From the NCBI GenBank assembly GCA_030682795.1, contig JAUXNJ010000013.1, positions 1-64,000 on the forward strand: a stretch of 64,000 nt of DNA. Reading direction: 5' to 3'. The stretch is from Sphingobacteriaceae bacterium (GTDB lineage: Bacteria > Bacteroidota > Bacteroidia > UBA7662). This document shows, piece by piece, positions 42,960 to 53,653 of the stretch (positions are counted from its first letter, which is position 1; the number at the start of each line of letters is the position of its first letter). The notes beneath the pieces were generated by a model. That model saw only the letters and a program-made list of their open reading frames with translations, was not told the DNA's origin and searched no databases. Made by a program: the position numbers and the translations under genes.

Positions 42960-43589
42960 ATGCAACTACCTGTATTTAATATCGAAGGTCAGGAGACCAA
43001 AGCAAAAGTTACGCTTCCCGAAGGAGTTTTCGGAATCGAGCCTAACGATCATGCGATCTACCTAGACGTAAAGCAGTACTTGGCCAATCAGCGTCAAGGC
43101 ACGCACAAATCAAAAGAGCGTTGGGAAATTGCGGGTTCTACTCGTAAGCTCCACAAGCAAAAAGGAACCGGTGGCGCTCGTAAGGGTGATATCAACAGCC
43201 CACTCCTCAAAGGTGGTGCCCGTGTATTCGGTCCTCAGCCGCGCGACTACAGCTTCAAGCTGAATAAAAAAGTGAAGGTATTGGCTCGTAAGTCAGCATT
43301 GGCTTACAAAGCTCAAGGCAACAACATCACCGTTGTAGAAGACTTTACATTTGATGCTCCTAAAACAAAAGCGTTTGCAGCCATGCTCAAGAGCTTTAAT
43401 GTTACTGGACAGCGTGTATTGCTCGTTACTGGTGAGAAGAACGACAACATCGTATTGTCAGGTCGTAACCTGCAAAAGACGAAGATTGTGGTTGCTGGTG
43501 ACCTAAACACATACGATGTGATGAACGCCTCTAAGGTGTTGTTGTTAAACAGCGCGATCGTTAAGATCGAGGAAACTTTAAACAAGTAA
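42960..43589 (+). CDS. rplD: Ribosomal protein L4
   Basis: 209 residues. The long exit-tunnel loop is seen as [40 protein letters not shown] and [20 protein letters not shown]. The globular part ends INK/NK-like (VKIEETLNK). In Proteobacteria L4 autoregulates the S10 operon; no such leader hairpin is visible here. Confidence 0.97.
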   Translation: MQLPVFNIEGQETKAKVTLPEGVFGIEPNDHAIYLDVKQYLANQRQGTHKSKERWEIAGSTRKLHKQKGTGGARKGDINSPLLKGGARVFGPQPRDYSFKLNKKVKVLARKSALAYKAQGNNITVVEDFTFDAPKTKAFAAMLKSFNVTGQRVLLVTGEKNDNIVLSGRNLQKTKIVVAGDLNTYDVMNASKVLLLNSAIVKIEETLNK

Positions 43590-43594
43590 GCCAC

Positions 43595-43885
43595 ATGGAG
43601 ATTTTAAAGAAGCCGATCATCACAGAGAAGATGACCATGTTAGGCGAAAAGCGCAATCAATTTGCTTTTCGTGTAGATAAAAGAGCCAACAAAATTCAAA
43701 TCCGCAAGGCTATTGAAGAGATGTATGGCGTAACCATAGAAGCCATCAACACCATGGTGTATGCTGGTAAAACGAAGAGCCGCAATACAAAAGGCGGTGT
43801 TGTAACAGGTAGAACCGACAGTTTCAAAAAAGCTATCGTTACCCTCAAGGACGGTGAAACAATCGATTTCTACAGTAACATTTAA
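43595..43885 (+). CDS. rplW: Ribosomal protein L23
   Basis: 96 residues. [20 protein letters not shown] and [20 protein letters not shown] are the family signature; it lines the tunnel exit and docks trigger factor and SRP. Five bases from each neighbour. Confidence 0.97.
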   Translation: MEILKKPIITEKMTMLGEKRNQFAFRVDKRANKIQIRKAIEEMYGVTIEAINTMVYAGKTKSRNTKGGVVTGRTDSFKKAIVTLKDGETIDFYSNI

Positions 43886-43890
43886 GGAAA

Positions 43891-44715
<825 letters not shown>

Positions 44716-44718
44716 GCA

Positions 44719-44997
44719 ATGGCGCGTTCACTAAAAAAAGGCCCATTCGTAGAGTATACCCTTGAAAAGAAGGTGCTTACCATGAATGAGGGTGTAAAAA
44801 AGTCAGTAATCAAAACTTGGTCGAGAAGATCAATGATTACTCCGGATTTCGTAGGTCATACTTTTGCTGTGCACAATGGCAATAAGTTTATCCCTGTGTA
44901 TGTAACGGAAAACATGGTAGGTCACAAACTGGGAGAGTTTGCTCCAACCCGTAACTTCCGTGGTCACGCAGCTAAAAAAGATAAAGGAAGAAAGTAA
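44719..44997 (+). CDS. rpsS: Ribosomal protein S19
   Basis: 92 residues. [37 protein letters not shown] and [18 protein letters not shown] are diagnostic. Small-subunit head protein. Its last base is the first base of rplV. Confidence 0.98.
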   Translation: MARSLKKGPFVEYTLEKKVLTMNEGVKKSVIKTWSRRSMITPDFVGHTFAVHNGNKFIPVYVTENMVGHKLGEFAPTRNFRGHAAKKDKGRK

Positions 44998-45353
44998 TGG
45001 AAGCAGTAGCCGTATTACGTAATTGCCCTACTTCTCCACGCAAAATGCGTTTGGTAGTGGATTTGATCCGCGGTCAGAAAGTAGATCACGCAGCAAATAT
45101 CTTGAAGTTCTCTAAGCAAGAAGCTTCAATCCGTTTAGAAAAACTGTTGCTTTCAGCAGTTTCTAACTGGGAAAAGAAAAACGAAGAGTTGAGCCTCGAA
45201 GAAGCCAACCTCTATGTAAAAAGTATACAGGTTGATGGCGGTCGCATGTTGAAGCGTCTGCGTCCTGCTCCGCAGGGTCGTGGGCACCGTATTCGCAAGC
45301 GGTCAAATCACGTGACCATCGTAGTTGACAGCTTACCAACCGTAACCGAATAA
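44997..45353 (+). CDS. rplV: Ribosomal protein L22
   Basis: 118 residues. [20 protein letters not shown] at the N-terminus; the beta-hairpin that lines the exit tunnel is [20 protein letters not shown]. Translation is coupled to rpsS by a one-base overlap. Confidence 0.98.
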   Translation: MEAVAVLRNCPTSPRKMRLVVDLIRGQKVDHAANILKFSKQEASIRLEKLLLSAVSNWEKKNEELSLEEANLYVKSIQVDGGRMLKRLRPAPQGRGHRIRKRSNHVTIVVDSLPTVTE

Positions 45354-45358
45354 TCAGC

Positions 45359-46159
45359 ATGGGACAGAAAATCAATCCAATTAGCTTTCGTTTAGGTTAC
45401 ATCAAAGGTTGGGATTCCAACTGGTTCGGTGGTAACAACTACGCAGACAAGCTCGTAGAAGACGACAAAATCCGCAAATACTTAGCTGCTCGTATCAATA
45501 ACGGTGGCATTTCTAAAGTAGTAATTGAGCGCACGCTCAAGCGGATCATCATCACTGTACACACCAGCCGTCCGGGTATCGTGATTGGTAAAGGTGGTTC
45601 AGAGGTGGATCGCATCAAAGAAGAAATCAAGAAGCTCACCAACACAGACGTTCAGATCAATATTTTTGAGATCAAGCGTCCGGAATTGGATGCGGCGCTG
45701 GTAGCAGAGGGCATCGCCCGTCAGCTCGAGGCACGTGTATCTTTCCGTCGTGCCATGAAAACCTCTATTGCCTCTACCATGCGTATGGGTGCTGAAGGTA
45801 TCAAAGTAATGGTATCTGGTCGTTTAGGTGGTGCTGAAATTGCCCGCTCTGAGCAGTACAAAGAAGGACGTATTCCTTTGCACACCATTCGTGCAGATAT
45901 TGACTACGCACTCAAGGAAGCTCAAACCGTTTACGGTAAGATCGGTGTAAAAGTATGGATCTGTAAAGGTGAAGTTTTCGGTAAGCGCGACTTGTCGCCG
46001 AACGTTGGTGCAGCTGCACAAGGACGTACAGGTGGTCCAGGAAGCAATGATCGTCCGGCCGGTGGTCGTGATTGTGATCGCAAAGGTGGCGGTCGTGGTG
46101 AGCGCCGTAGTGGCGGAGGCGGTGGTCCCCGTAACGAAGGCAGACCAAGGAAGTCATAA
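45359..46159 (+). CDS. rpsC: Ribosomal protein S3 with Gly/Arg-rich tail
   Basis: 266 residues, longer than the usual 210-240. The core has [20 protein letters not shown], the KH motif [19 protein letters not shown] and [20 protein letters not shown], plus the mRNA-entry residues. After about residue 218 the chain becomes a low-complexity tail of Gly, Arg and Asp with RGG-like units ([20 protein letters not shown]). Such tails occur on S3 in some Bacteroidota and may add RNA contacts near the mRNA entry site. Confidence 0.97.
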   Translation: MGQKINPISFRLGYIKGWDSNWFGGNNYADKLVEDDKIRKYLAARINNGGISKVVIERTLKRIIITVHTSRPGIVIGKGGSEVDRIKEEIKKLTNTDVQINIFEIKRPELDAALVAEGIARQLEARVSFRRAMKTSIASTMRMGAEGIKVMVSGRLGGAEIARSEQYKEGRIPLHTIRADIDYALKEAQTVYGKIGVKVWICKGEVFGKRDLSPNVGAAAQGRTGGPGSNDRPAGGRDCDRKGGGRGERRSGGGGGPRNEGRPRKS

Positions 46160-46179
46160 TTAGCTAAAGAGAACAGAAG

Positions 46180-46602
46180 ATGTTACAGCCAAAAAGAACG
46201 AAATTTAGAAAGATGCACAAGGGCCGTGTCAAAGGCATGGCAACCCGTGGCAGTGAGCTCGCTTTCGGCAGCTTCGGTCTCAAAACACTCGAGGCCAAGT
46301 GGATTACCTCGCGCCAGATTGAAGCGGCTCGTATTGCGGTTACCCGTTTTATGAAACGTGAAGGTCAAGTGTGGATCCGGATTTTCCCAGATAAACCCGT
46401 AACCAAGAAGCCTGCAGAGGTTCGTATGGGTAAAGGTAAGGGTGCTCCGGAATATTGGGTGGCAGTAGTTAAGCCTGGCACTTTGATATTTGAAGCAGAA
46501 GGTGTACCTTTGCCGGTCGCAAAAGAGGCCATGCGCCTTGCCGCTCAAAAATTGCCGGTGAGCACCTCGTTTGTAGTTAGAAGAGATTACGTAGAACAAT
46601 AA
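46180..46602 (+). CDS. rplP: Ribosomal protein L16
   Basis: 140 residues. [38 protein letters not shown] and [20 protein letters not shown] are typical. Binds near the A-site tRNA of the 50S subunit. The 20-base gap before it is among the widest in the superoperon. Confidence 0.98.
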   Translation: MLQPKRTKFRKMHKGRVKGMATRGSELAFGSFGLKTLEAKWITSRQIEAARIAVTRFMKREGQVWIRIFPDKPVTKKPAEVRMGKGKGAPEYWVAVVKPGTLIFEAEGVPLPVAKEAMRLAAQKLPVSTSFVVRRDYVEQ

Positions 46603-46607
46603 GAAAT

Positions 46608-46820
46608 ATGAAGTACTCCGAAATAAAAGAACTTTCCACAGCAGAGATTGCTGAGCGGATCAAGGAGGAAAAGCTTCAGCTTACCAAGTTGAAGTTCAGC
46701 CACGCTGTGTCGGCAGTAGATAACCCGACAAAGCTTCGTGAAACGCGCAAGGTGATCGCACGACTGTTGACTGAGCTCGGCCAGCGTAGCAGCGAAGCAA
46801 CTGTTGCAAATAATCAATAA
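46608..46820 (+). CDS. rpmC: Ribosomal protein L29
   Basis: 70 residues. A two-helix protein: [20 protein letters not shown], then [20 protein letters not shown] and [11 protein letters not shown]. Sits beside L23 at the tunnel exit. Confidence 0.95.
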   Translation: MKYSEIKELSTAEIAERIKEEKLQLTKLKFSHAVSAVDNPTKLRETRKVIARLLTELGQRSSEATVANNQ

Positions 46821-46828
46821 TTGCAGTG

Positions 46829-47089
46829 ATGGAAGAAGTTAGAAACGCAAGAAAAGAAAGAGTCGGTAGTGTGGTTAGCAATAAAATGCAGAAGACCATC
46901 ACTGTAGCTGTGGAACGTAAAGTGAAGCACCCGATCTATGGTAAGTTCGTTAAGAGCACGAAGAAATTCACTGCTCATGACGAAAACAACGATTGTAACA
47001 TTGGGGACGTTGTCCGTATTATGGAAACCCGTCCTCTCAGTAAGAACAAGCGTTGGAGATTGGTAGAAATTGTTGAAAGGGCTAAGTAA
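46829..47089 (+). CDS. rpsQ: Ribosomal protein S17
   Basis: 86 residues from ATG 46829; the GTG three bases earlier is less likely. [40 protein letters not shown] and [20 protein letters not shown] are diagnostic. Primary 16S binder. Its last base is the first base of rplN. Confidence 0.98.
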   Translation: MEEVRNARKERVGSVVSNKMQKTITVAVERKVKHPIYGKFVKSTKKFTAHDENNDCNIGDVVRIMETRPLSKNKRWRLVEIVERAK

Positions 47090-47457
47090 TGGTACAACAA
47101 GAAAGCAGATTAGCTGTTGCAGATAACAGCGGCGCCAAAGAAGTTCTCTGTATCCGCGTTTTGGGCGGTACAGGTAAGCGTTATGCCTCGGTAGGTGACA
47201 AGATTGTAGTTACAATCAAGTCGGCCATCCCGTCTGGCAACGCCAAAAAAGGAACCGTATCCAAGGCTGTGGTAGTACGTACCCGCAAAGAAGTTCGTCG
47301 CAGAGATGGTTCATACATCCGCTTCGGTGACAATGCAGTGGTATTGCTCAACAACCAAGATGAGCCCCGTGGCACCCGTATCTTCGGACCGGTTGCCCGC
47401 GAACTTCGTGAGAAGTCGTTTATGAAGATTGTTTCACTAGCTCCAGAAGTGCTTTAA
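47089..47457 (+). CDS. rplN: Ribosomal protein L14
   Basis: 122 residues, the canonical length. [20 protein letters not shown], the signature [20 protein letters not shown] and [20 protein letters not shown] are present. Forms an intersubunit bridge. Confidence 0.98.
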   Translation: MVQQESRLAVADNSGAKEVLCIRVLGGTGKRYASVGDKIVVTIKSAIPSGNAKKGTVSKAVVVRTRKEVRRRDGSYIRFGDNAVVLLNNQDEPRGTRIFGPVARELREKSFMKIVSLAPEVL

Positions 47458-47467
47458 TAAAAGAACC

Positions 47468-47788
47468 ATGGGTAACGTAAAACTGAAAATCAAAAAGGGA
47501 GACATCGTTCGTGTGATTGCGGGTGATGATAAAGGCAAAGAAGGCCGTGTGCTCGAGATTCGTCGCGAAGATAACCGCGCGTTTGTAGAAGGTGTGAACA
47601 TGATCACCAAGCACAGCAAGCCGAATGCAGCTAATCCGAATGGAGGCATCGTTAAGAAAGAGGCTCCTGTACAAATATCAAACCTGATGGTGGTTGTTGG
47701 CGGTGTTGCTAGCAAAATCGGCAGGAAGCAAGATGAGAATGGTAAACTGGTCCGTTTCGCTAAGAAAACGGGTGAAATAATTAAGTGA
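47468..47788 (+). CDS. rplX: Ribosomal protein L24
   Basis: 106 residues. [20 protein letters not shown] is the KOW motif, followed by [20 protein letters not shown] and [15 protein letters not shown]. Early assembly initiator of the 50S. Its stop overlaps the L5 start (TGATG). Confidence 0.97.
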   Translation: MGNVKLKIKKGDIVRVIAGDDKGKEGRVLEIRREDNRAFVEGVNMITKHSKPNAANPNGGIVKKEAPVQISNLMVVVGGVASKIGRKQDENGKLVRFAKKTGEIIK

Positions 47789-48345
47789 TGTCATACAGCG
47801 TACGACTCAAGACAAAATACAAAGAGGAGGTAATTCCTGCTCTCCAGACGAAATTTGGTTACAAAAATGTAATGCAAATTCCTCGCCTGACGAAAATCGC
47901 TATCAACCAGGGTGTTGGTGCGGCTGTTTCGGATAAGAAGCTGGTTGATTCAGCTGTAAACGAGATGACGATGATCGCTGGTCAAAAGGCAGTGCCTACC
48001 AAGTCGAAAAAAGCCATCTCTAACTTCAAACTCCGGGAAGAAATGCCAATTGGTGCTCGTGTAACTTTACGCGATAACCAGATGTATGAATTCCTCGATC
48101 GTTTGGTATCCATTGCATTGCCACGTGTACGTGACTTCAAAGGCATCAATCCTAAAGGATTTGACGGTCGTGGAAACTACACATTGGGTGTAACAGAGCA
48201 CATCATTTTCCCTGAGATCAACATCGACAAGGTGGCTAAAATCACCGGTATGGATATAACCTTCGTGACTACTGCCAAAACGGATGAAGAAGCCTTGGCA
48301 CTGCTCACAGAGTTGGGTCTTCCGTTTAAAACGAATAAAAACTAA
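47788..48345 (+). CDS. rplE: Ribosomal protein L5
   Basis: 185 residues from ATG 47788; the GTG at 47785 is ignored because ATG gives the TGATG coupling seen elsewhere in the operon. [35 protein letters not shown] and [20 protein letters not shown] are conserved. Binds 5S rRNA. Confidence 0.98.
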   Translation: MSYSVRLKTKYKEEVIPALQTKFGYKNVMQIPRLTKIAINQGVGAAVSDKKLVDSAVNEMTMIAGQKAVPTKSKKAISNFKLREEMPIGARVTLRDNQMYEFLDRLVSIALPRVRDFKGINPKGFDGRGNYTLGVTEHIIFPEINIDKVAKITGMDITFVTTAKTDEEALALLTELGLPFKTNKN

Positions 48346-48348
48346 TCC

Positions 48349-48618
48349 ATGGCTAAGGAAGGAATAAAGGCTAGAGGACGTAAGCGCGAAGCAACTGTTG
48401 CTAAGTATGCTGCGAAGCGTGCTGCGTTGAAAGAGGCAGGTGACTATTTGGGTCTCCAGAAGTTGCCAAGAAATGCTTCACCTGTAAGGTTGCACAACCG
48501 TTGTAAAATCACTGGTCGTCCGCGTGGTTACATGCGTCAATTCGGTATCTCACGGGTACTGTTTCGTAAGATGGCTTCAGAGGGAAAAATCCCGGGTGTA
48601 ACTAAAGGTAGCTGGTAA
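48349..48618 (+). CDS. rpsN: Ribosomal protein S14, zinc-free form
   Basis: 89 residues, long form. The C-terminal signature is [20 protein letters not shown], then [17 protein letters not shown]. Only one cysteine remains, so the CxxC-CxxC zinc site of the short form is absent. Confidence 0.98.
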   Translation: MAKEGIKARGRKREATVAKYAAKRAALKEAGDYLGLQKLPRNASPVRLHNRCKITGRPRGYMRQFGISRVLFRKMASEGKIPGVTKGSW

Positions 48619-48627
48619 TAATAATTT

Positions 48628-48634
48628 AAAGGAG
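48628..48634 (+). promoter_or_regulatory. Unusual strong Shine-Dalgarno before rpsH
   Basis: AAAGGAG ends seven bases before the ATG of rpsH at 48642. Other genes in the superoperon show only A-rich leaders, as expected in Bacteroidota, so this site stands out. Confidence 0.6.
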
Positions 48635-48641
48635 TAGAGAA

Positions 48642-49037
48642 ATGACTGATCCTATAGCAGATTACCTCACCAGGTTGCGTAACGCCCTGAAGGCTAACCA
48701 CCGTGTGGTAGAGATTCCGGCTTCAAACTTGAAGAAGGAAATCACAAAGGTTTTATTTGAAAAAGGTTATATAACCAATTATAAGTTCGAAGACGAAGGT
48801 CCTCAAGGCACTATCAAAATTGCATTGAAGTATCTCCCTGGAAGCAACGAGCCCGCGATCCGCAATTTGCGTCGTGTGAGCCGTCCAGGTCTTCGTAAAT
48901 ACTCAGGCGCCGGTGAGTTGCCACGTGTAATCAACGGTTTGGGTATTGCGATTGTTTCGACTTCAAGAGGGGTTATGACAGATAAGGAAGCTCGTCAGCA
49001 GCACGTTGGTGGCGAAGTATTGTGCTACGTTTATTAA
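48642..49037 (+). CDS. rpsH: Ribosomal protein S8
   Basis: 131 residues. [20 protein letters not shown] and the C-terminal signature [20 protein letters not shown] are intact. It follows the widest gap in the operon (23 bases) and is the one gene with a strong Shine-Dalgarno sequence. In Proteobacteria S8 represses the spc operon. Confidence 0.98.
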   Translation: MTDPIADYLTRLRNALKANHRVVEIPASNLKKEITKVLFEKGYITNYKFEDEGPQGTIKIALKYLPGSNEPAIRNLRRVSRPGLRKYSGAGELPRVINGLGIAIVSTSRGVMTDKEARQQHVGGEVLCYVY

Positions 49038-49047
49038 GAAGTAAGAA

Positions 49048-49605
49048 ATGTCACGAATAGGAAAACTTCCCGTTGTAATACCAGCAGGCGTAACGATCAC
49101 CGTAAGTGATAAGAACGTGGTGACTGTAAAGGGACCAAAAGGACAACTTGATCGTTGGGTTGATACCGATATCAAGATTGAGATTGAGGGTAATGAGCTG
49201 AGAGTAGTTCGTCCCACTGAGAGCAAGCGTCACCGTGCACTCCACGGTTTGTACCGCTCGTTGATCAACAATATGGTTAAAGGTGTGAGCGAAGGCTATA
49301 CTTTGAGCCAGGAATTAGTAGGTGTAGGTTACCGCGCCAATGCCAACGGACAACTGTTGGAGCTTTCACTTGGATATTCACACGACATCGTGATGCAGAT
49401 TCCAGCTGAAGTAAGTTTGAAAACCGAGACCCTCAAGGGTAAGAATCCGGTGATCACTTTGGAGAGCATCGATAATGAATTGATTGGGCAGGTAGCTGCG
49501 AAAATCCGTTCACTCCGTAAGCCTGAGCCTTACAAAGGAAAAGGTATTAAGTTTGTTGGCGAAGTACTTCGTCGCAAAGCTGGTAAGTCAGCAGGTAAAA
49601 AATAA
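49048..49605 (+). CDS. rplF: Ribosomal protein L6
   Basis: 185 residues. SRIGKLPVVIPAGVTITV at the N-terminus and the C-terminal signature PEPYKGKGIKFVGEVLRRKA. Binds near the sarcin-ricin loop. Ten bases after rpsH, nine before rplR. Confidence 0.98.
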   Translation: MSRIGKLPVVIPAGVTITVSDKNVVTVKGPKGQLDRWVDTDIKIEIEGNELRVVRPTESKRHRALHGLYRSLINNMVKGVSEGYTLSQELVGVGYRANANGQLLELSLGYSHDIVMQIPAEVSLKTETLKGKNPVITLESIDNELIGQVAAKIRSLRKPEPYKGKGIKFVGEVLRRKAGKSAGKK

Positions 49606-49614
49606 GAACAGAAA

Positions 49615-49971
49615 ATGGCAAATAATAAGATTTCACGTCGTACTCGCATTAAGAGAGGAATTCGTAAGCGGATTACGGGCACTGCAGAGCGCCCACGCCT
49701 TTCTGTATACAGAAGTAATAAAGAGATTTACGCACAGCTCATCGATGATGTAGCGGGTCGTACCCTGGCAGCTGCTTCTTCTACAGAAAAAGAAGTGAGC
49801 ACCGAGGTAGCTAACAAAGTAGACTCATCTATGAAAGTAGGTAAGGCTTTGGCAGCAAAGGCTATCGCAGCTGGCATTAGCAGTGTTGTATTCGATCGTA
49901 ATGGTTACCTCTACCATGGCCGTGTGAAGGCTTTGGCTGAAGGTGCTCGTGAAGGTGGTTTGAATTTTTAA
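49615..49971 (+). CDS. rplR: Ribosomal protein L18
   Basis: 118 residues. [40 protein letters not shown] and [20 protein letters not shown] are diagnostic; binds 5S rRNA with L5. Confidence 0.98.
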   Translation: MANNKISRRTRIKRGIRKRITGTAERPRLSVYRSNKEIYAQLIDDVAGRTLAAASSTEKEVSTEVANKVDSSMKVGKALAAKAIAAGISSVVFDRNGYLYHGRVKALAEGAREGGLNF

Positions 49972-49983
49972 GAATTAAGCGAA

Positions 49984-50502
49984 ATGTCAACATCGAACAT
50001 AAGAAGAGTTAAGGCTAGTGAGATTGAGTTGAAGGACCGTCTCGTTAGTGTTCAGCGTGTGGCCAAGGTAACCAAGGGTGGTCGTACTTTCAGTTTCTCT
50101 GCTATCGTAGTGGTAGGTGATGAGAACGGTATTGTAGGCTACGGTTTGGGCAAAGCCAAAGAAGTTTCTGAAGCCATTGCTAAGGGAATCGACGACGCGA
50201 AGAAGTCATTGATTAAAGTGCCTATCATGAAAGGTACCATTCCACACGAGGCAGACGGTAAATTCGGCGGTGGTCGCGTTTACATCAAGCCAGCTTCACA
50301 CGGTACAGGCGTTATCGCCGGTGGTGCGATGCGTGCGGTATTGGAGAGCGCTGGTATCACCGACGTATTGGCAAAGTCAAAAGGTTCTTCTAACCCACAC
50401 AACGTGGTAAAAGCAACCATCGACGCTTTGGCGCAATTGCGTGATCCTTTCACGGTATCACAGCATCGTAACATCAAGATGTCTAACGTTTTTAACGGAT
50501 AA
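49984..50502 (+). CDS. rpsE: Ribosomal protein S5
   Basis: 172 residues. The N-terminal double-stranded RNA domain has [20 protein letters not shown] and [20 protein letters not shown]; the C-terminal part has [20 protein letters not shown] and [19 protein letters not shown]. Contributes to decoding fidelity. Three bases before rpmD. Confidence 0.98.
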   Translation: MSTSNIRRVKASEIELKDRLVSVQRVAKVTKGGRTFSFSAIVVVGDENGIVGYGLGKAKEVSEAIAKGIDDAKKSLIKVPIMKGTIPHEADGKFGGGRVYIKPASHGTGVIAGGAMRAVLESAGITDVLAKSKGSSNPHNVVKATIDALAQLRDPFTVSQHRNIKMSNVFNG

Positions 50503-50505
50503 GTC

Positions 50506-50685
50506 ATGGCTAGAGTTAGAGTTACACAAATCAAAAGTGGTATTGGCCGTCCAGAACGTCAGAAGCGCACTTTATTGGCATTGGGCCTTCGCAAGCCGCA
50601 TGCTACAGTAGAACATGAAGGTACAGCACAGGTTCTTGGCATGATCAAGAAGGTATTGCACCTGGTTAAAGTAGAGGAAATTTAA
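50506..50685 (+). CDS. rpmD: Ribosomal protein L30
   Basis: 59 residues, ATG 50506 to TAA 50683-50685. MARVRVTQIKSGIGRPERQK, RTLLALGLRKPHATVEHEGT and a helical end (GMIKKVLHLVKVEEI) match L30 over its full length. Located between rpsE and rplO as expected, three bases from each. Confidence 0.97.
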   Translation: MARVRVTQIKSGIGRPERQKRTLLALGLRKPHATVEHEGTAQVLGMIKKVLHLVKVEEI

Positions 50686-50688
50686 GAT

Positions 50689-51138
50689 ATGGAACTTAGC
50701 AATTTAAAGCCTGCAGCAGGTAGTATCAAAACGCGTAAGCGGATTGGTCGTGGCCAAGGTTCAGGTCGTGGTGGTACTTCTACCAAAGGTCACAAAGGTG
50801 CCCAAAGCCGTGCTGGTTTCAGCACCAAGCGTGGTTTCGAAGGCGGTCAGATGCCGTTGAAACTTCGTGTTCCAAAATTCGGATTTAAAAACCACAATCG
50901 CGTTGAATATAATGCTGTGAACTTGGACGTGCTTCAGGAAATGGCTACGAACTACAAGGTTGAATTGGTTGATCCAGCTTTCTTGGCTGCGCATGGCTTG
51001 ATTGGCAATGCTAGCAAAAAAGTAAAGATTTTGGGTCGTGGCGAATTGACAGTGAAGTTAACCGTGAAAGCACATGCCTTCAGTGCATCTGCTAAGCAAA
51101 TCATTGAAGCCGCTGGCGGCGTAGCTGAAGTTATCTAA
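50689..51138 (+). CDS. rplO: Ribosomal protein L15
   Basis: 149 residues. The Gly/Arg-rich extension KTRKRIGRGQGSGRGGTSTK, then GHKGAQSRAGFSTKRGFEGG and the end LTVKAHAFSASAKQIIEAAG are diagnostic. Late 50S assembly protein, five bases before secY. Confidence 0.98.
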   Translation: MELSNLKPAAGSIKTRKRIGRGQGSGRGGTSTKGHKGAQSRAGFSTKRGFEGGQMPLKLRVPKFGFKNHNRVEYNAVNLDVLQEMATNYKVELVDPAFLAAHGLIGNASKKVKILGRGELTVKLTVKAHAFSASAKQIIEAAGGVAEVI

Positions 51139-51143
51139 GCAAC

Positions 51144-52502
51144 ATGAAGAATTTTATCAATACGATAAGGAATATCTTCAAGATCGAAGAGCTCAAGTCG
51201 AGGATCATCATGACCCTCGGCCTGTTGCTTATTTATCGCTTGGGTTCATACGTGGTATTGCCAGGTATTGATCCAGTGATTTTAGAGGATTTAACTCCAA
51301 AAGGTGGGGGTGCTGGCTTGACTGGTCTTATTGACTTGTTTGCCGGGGGTGCCTTCTCCAGAGCCTCTGTCTTCGCCTTGGGTATAATGCCTTACATCTC
51401 AGCCTCGATTGTGGTGCAATTGATGGGCATGGTGGTTCCCAGCTTCCAGAAAATGATGAAAGAGGGTGAAAGTGGTCGTAATAAGATCAACCAAATCACC
51501 CGTTACTTAACCATCGTAATCACCGGAGCGCAGGCCATTGGCTTTTTGATTAACCTCAAAGCGCAGTTTTTACCTGCTATCATTTTGCGTACAGGTGAGT
51601 CGCTAGACTTCTCGTTTGTGCTCTCTACAGTGGTGGTATTGACTGCAGGAACCATGTTTGTAATGTGGTTGGGTGAAAAAATCACCGACCGTGGCTTAGG
51701 TAATGGTATCTCTTTAATCATCATGGTGGGCATCATTGCTCGCCTCCCAGACGCTTTATTTGCTGAATTCCAATTCCGCGTTGGTTCTGGTGGTGGTGGT
51801 TTAGTGCCCTTCCTTATCGAAATAGTGATGTTGGCTGTAGTGGTTGGTTTAACCATCCTCTTGGTGCAAGGCACACGTAAAATTCCGATTCAGGTAGCCA
51901 AGCGTGTAGTAGGCAATCGCATGTATGGTGGTACCCGTCAGTACATTCCCCTCAAGGTGAATGCCGCTGGTGTAATGCCAATCATCTTTGCACAAGCCAT
52001 CATGTTTTTACCAGCTACAGTAGCTCAGTTTTTCCCGAACAGTGACTTTAGTCAGGGTGTAGTATCAGCTTTCGTTGATTTTACATCGGTAACTTATAAC
52101 GTGACCTTAGCAGTATTGATCATCGTGTTCACATACTTCTACACGTCTTTATCAGTAAATTCTAATCAAATGTCGGAAGACCTCAAGCGCAACGGTGCTT
52201 TCATCCCTGGGGTGAAGCCTGGTCGCAAGACCGCTGAGTTCCTCGACGATATCCTGGCAAGGATTACCCTGCCTGGTTCGATCTTCCTGGCTGCAGTAGC
52301 CATACTGCCTGCGATTGCAACAATTGCAGGTGTGAATTCTCAATTCGCCCAGTTTTATGGCGGTACCTCTTTGTTGATCATGGTAGGGGTTATCCTCGAT
52401 ACCTTGCAACAAATTGAAAGCCACTTGCTGATGCGTCACTATGATGGTTTAATGAAAACCGGTCGTATCAAGGGCCGGGCTGCTGTAGGTGCTGCTATCT
52501 AA
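51144..52502 (+). CDS. secY: Preprotein translocase channel SecY
   Basis: 452 residues with ten membrane helices. Signatures include GAFSRASVFALGIMPYISAS, IVVQLMGMVVPSFQKMMKEG and the cytoplasmic loop VQGTRKIPIQVAKRVVGNRM; the end HYDGLMKTGRIKGR is usual. The Sec channel exports the many signal-peptide proteins in this window. infA follows after seven bases; adk and map, often inserted here, are absent. Confidence 0.97.
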   Translation: MKNFINTIRNIFKIEELKSRIIMTLGLLLIYRLGSYVVLPGIDPVILEDLTPKGGGAGLTGLIDLFAGGAFSRASVFALGIMPYISASIVVQLMGMVVPSFQKMMKEGESGRNKINQITRYLTIVITGAQAIGFLINLKAQFLPAIILRTGESLDFSFVLSTVVVLTAGTMFVMWLGEKITDRGLGNGISLIIMVGIIARLPDALFAEFQFRVGSGGGGLVPFLIEIVMLAVVVGLTILLVQGTRKIPIQVAKRVVGNRMYGGTRQYIPLKVNAAGVMPIIFAQAIMFLPATVAQFFPNSDFSQGVVSAFVDFTSVTYNVTLAVLIIVFTYFYTSLSVNSNQMSEDLKRNGAFIPGVKPGRKTAEFLDDILARITLPGSIFLAAVAILPAIATIAGVNSQFAQFYGGTSLLIMVGVILDTLQQIESHLLMRHYDGLMKTGRIKGRAAVGAAI

Positions 52503-52509
52503 TTAAAAA

Positions 52510-52725
52510 ATGGCAAAACAGACCTCCATCAAGCAAGACGGAACCATTCTCGAGGCACTTTCAAATGCTATGTTTCGGGTTGAATTGGAAAACGGTCACC
52601 AGATCGTTGCCCATATCTCTGGAAAAATGCGAATGAATTACATCAAAATCCTGCCGGGCGACCGGGTACAGGTGGAGATGTCGCCTTACGACTTGACAAA
52701 AGGAAGAATCTCATATAGATATTAA
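52510..52725 (+). CDS. infA: Translation initiation factor IF-1
   Basis: 71 residues, a single S1-like OB fold: [40 protein letters not shown] and [20 protein letters not shown]. Occupies the A site during initiation. Four bases before rpmJ. Confidence 0.98.
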   Translation: MAKQTSIKQDGTILEALSNAMFRVELENGHQIVAHISGKMRMNYIKILPGDRVQVEMSPYDLTKGRISYRY

Positions 52726-52729
52726 TACC

Positions 52730-52846
52730 ATGAAAGTAAGAACCTCAATCAAGAAGCGTAGCGTTGATTGTAAGATCGTACGTAGAAACGGAAAGCTCTA
52801 CGTGATCAACAAGAAGAACCCTAAGTACAAACAAAGACAAGGATAA
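52730..52846 (+). CDS. rpmJ: Ribosomal protein L36, zinc-free form
   Basis: 38 residues, ATG 52730 to TAA 52844-52846. [20 protein letters not shown] and [18 protein letters not shown] match L36. Of the C-C-C-H zinc ligands of the canonical form only one Cys remains, with the others replaced by S, N and Y, so zinc is not needed. Confidence 0.96.
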   Translation: MKVRTSIKKRSVDCKIVRRNGKLYVINKKNPKYKQRQG

Positions 52847-52855
52847 ACCATCATT

Positions 52856-53233
52856 ATGGCAAGGATAGCAGGTATTGACCTACCTAAGAACAAGAGGGGC
52901 GAAATCGGCCTTACCTACATCTACGGAGTAGGTCGCTCAGCAGCCCGTGAAATTCTGGAGCGCTGCGAAATTGACGTGAATGTCAAAGTTGGCGAGTGGA
53001 CTGACGAACAGGCCAATCAGATTCGTACCATCATCACTGAGGAGTACAAAACTGAAGGCGAACTTCGATCAGAAGTTCAGCTGAACATCAAGCGATTGAT
53101 GGACATCGGCTGCTACCGTGGATTGCGTCATCGTAAAGGTTTGCCTGTGAGAGGCCAGCGTACGAAGAACAACACACGTACACGTAAGGGTAAGCGTAAA
53201 ACTGTGGCGAACAAGAAAAAAGCCACTAAGTAA
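52856..53233 (+). CDS. rpsM: Ribosomal protein S13
   Basis: 125 residues. [33 protein letters not shown] and the C-terminal [20 protein letters not shown] followed by [12 protein letters not shown] are diagnostic. Contacts the P-site tRNA and L5. Confidence 0.98.
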   Translation: MARIAGIDLPKNKRGEIGLTYIYGVGRSAAREILERCEIDVNVKVGEWTDEQANQIRTIITEEYKTEGELRSEVQLNIKRLMDIGCYRGLRHRKGLPVRGQRTKNNTRTRKGKRKTVANKKKATK

Positions 53234-53245
53234 TAAATAGTAGCA

Positions 53246-53635
53246 ATGGCTAAGAATACTAAAGTTGTAAAGAAGCGGGTAGTGAAAGTGGAGGCCATCG
53301 GTCAGATCCACATCAGTTCTACCTTCAATAACATCATCATCTCTATCACCAATAATGAGGGGCAGGTGATTTCATGGGCTTCTGCTGGTAAAGCAGGCTT
53401 CCGTGGTTCGAAGAAAAATACTCCTTACGCTGCTCAGGTAGCTGCTCAGGATTGCGGCAAGGTAGCCTATGATTTAGGTTTCCGTCGTGCAGAGGTTTTT
53501 GTAAAGGGCCCAGGTGCCGGTCGTGAATCAGCTATCCGTGCCTTAGGTGGTCTGGGTATCGAAATCACAACCATTACCGACGTGACTCCAATTCCTCACA
53601 ATGGTTGTCGTCCTCCGAAGAGAAGAAGGGTTTAA
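53246..53635 (+). CDS. rpsK: Ribosomal protein S11
   Basis: 129 residues. [40 protein letters not shown] and the end [18 protein letters not shown] are typical. Platform protein near the Shine-Dalgarno helix. Confidence 0.98.
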   Translation: MAKNTKVVKKRVVKVEAIGQIHISSTFNNIIISITNNEGQVISWASAGKAGFRGSKKNTPYAAQVAAQDCGKVAYDLGFRRAEVFVKGPGAGRESAIRALGGLGIEITTITDVTPIPHNGCRPPKRRRV

Positions 53636-53653
53636 TTTTTAAAGAAAGAAGAA

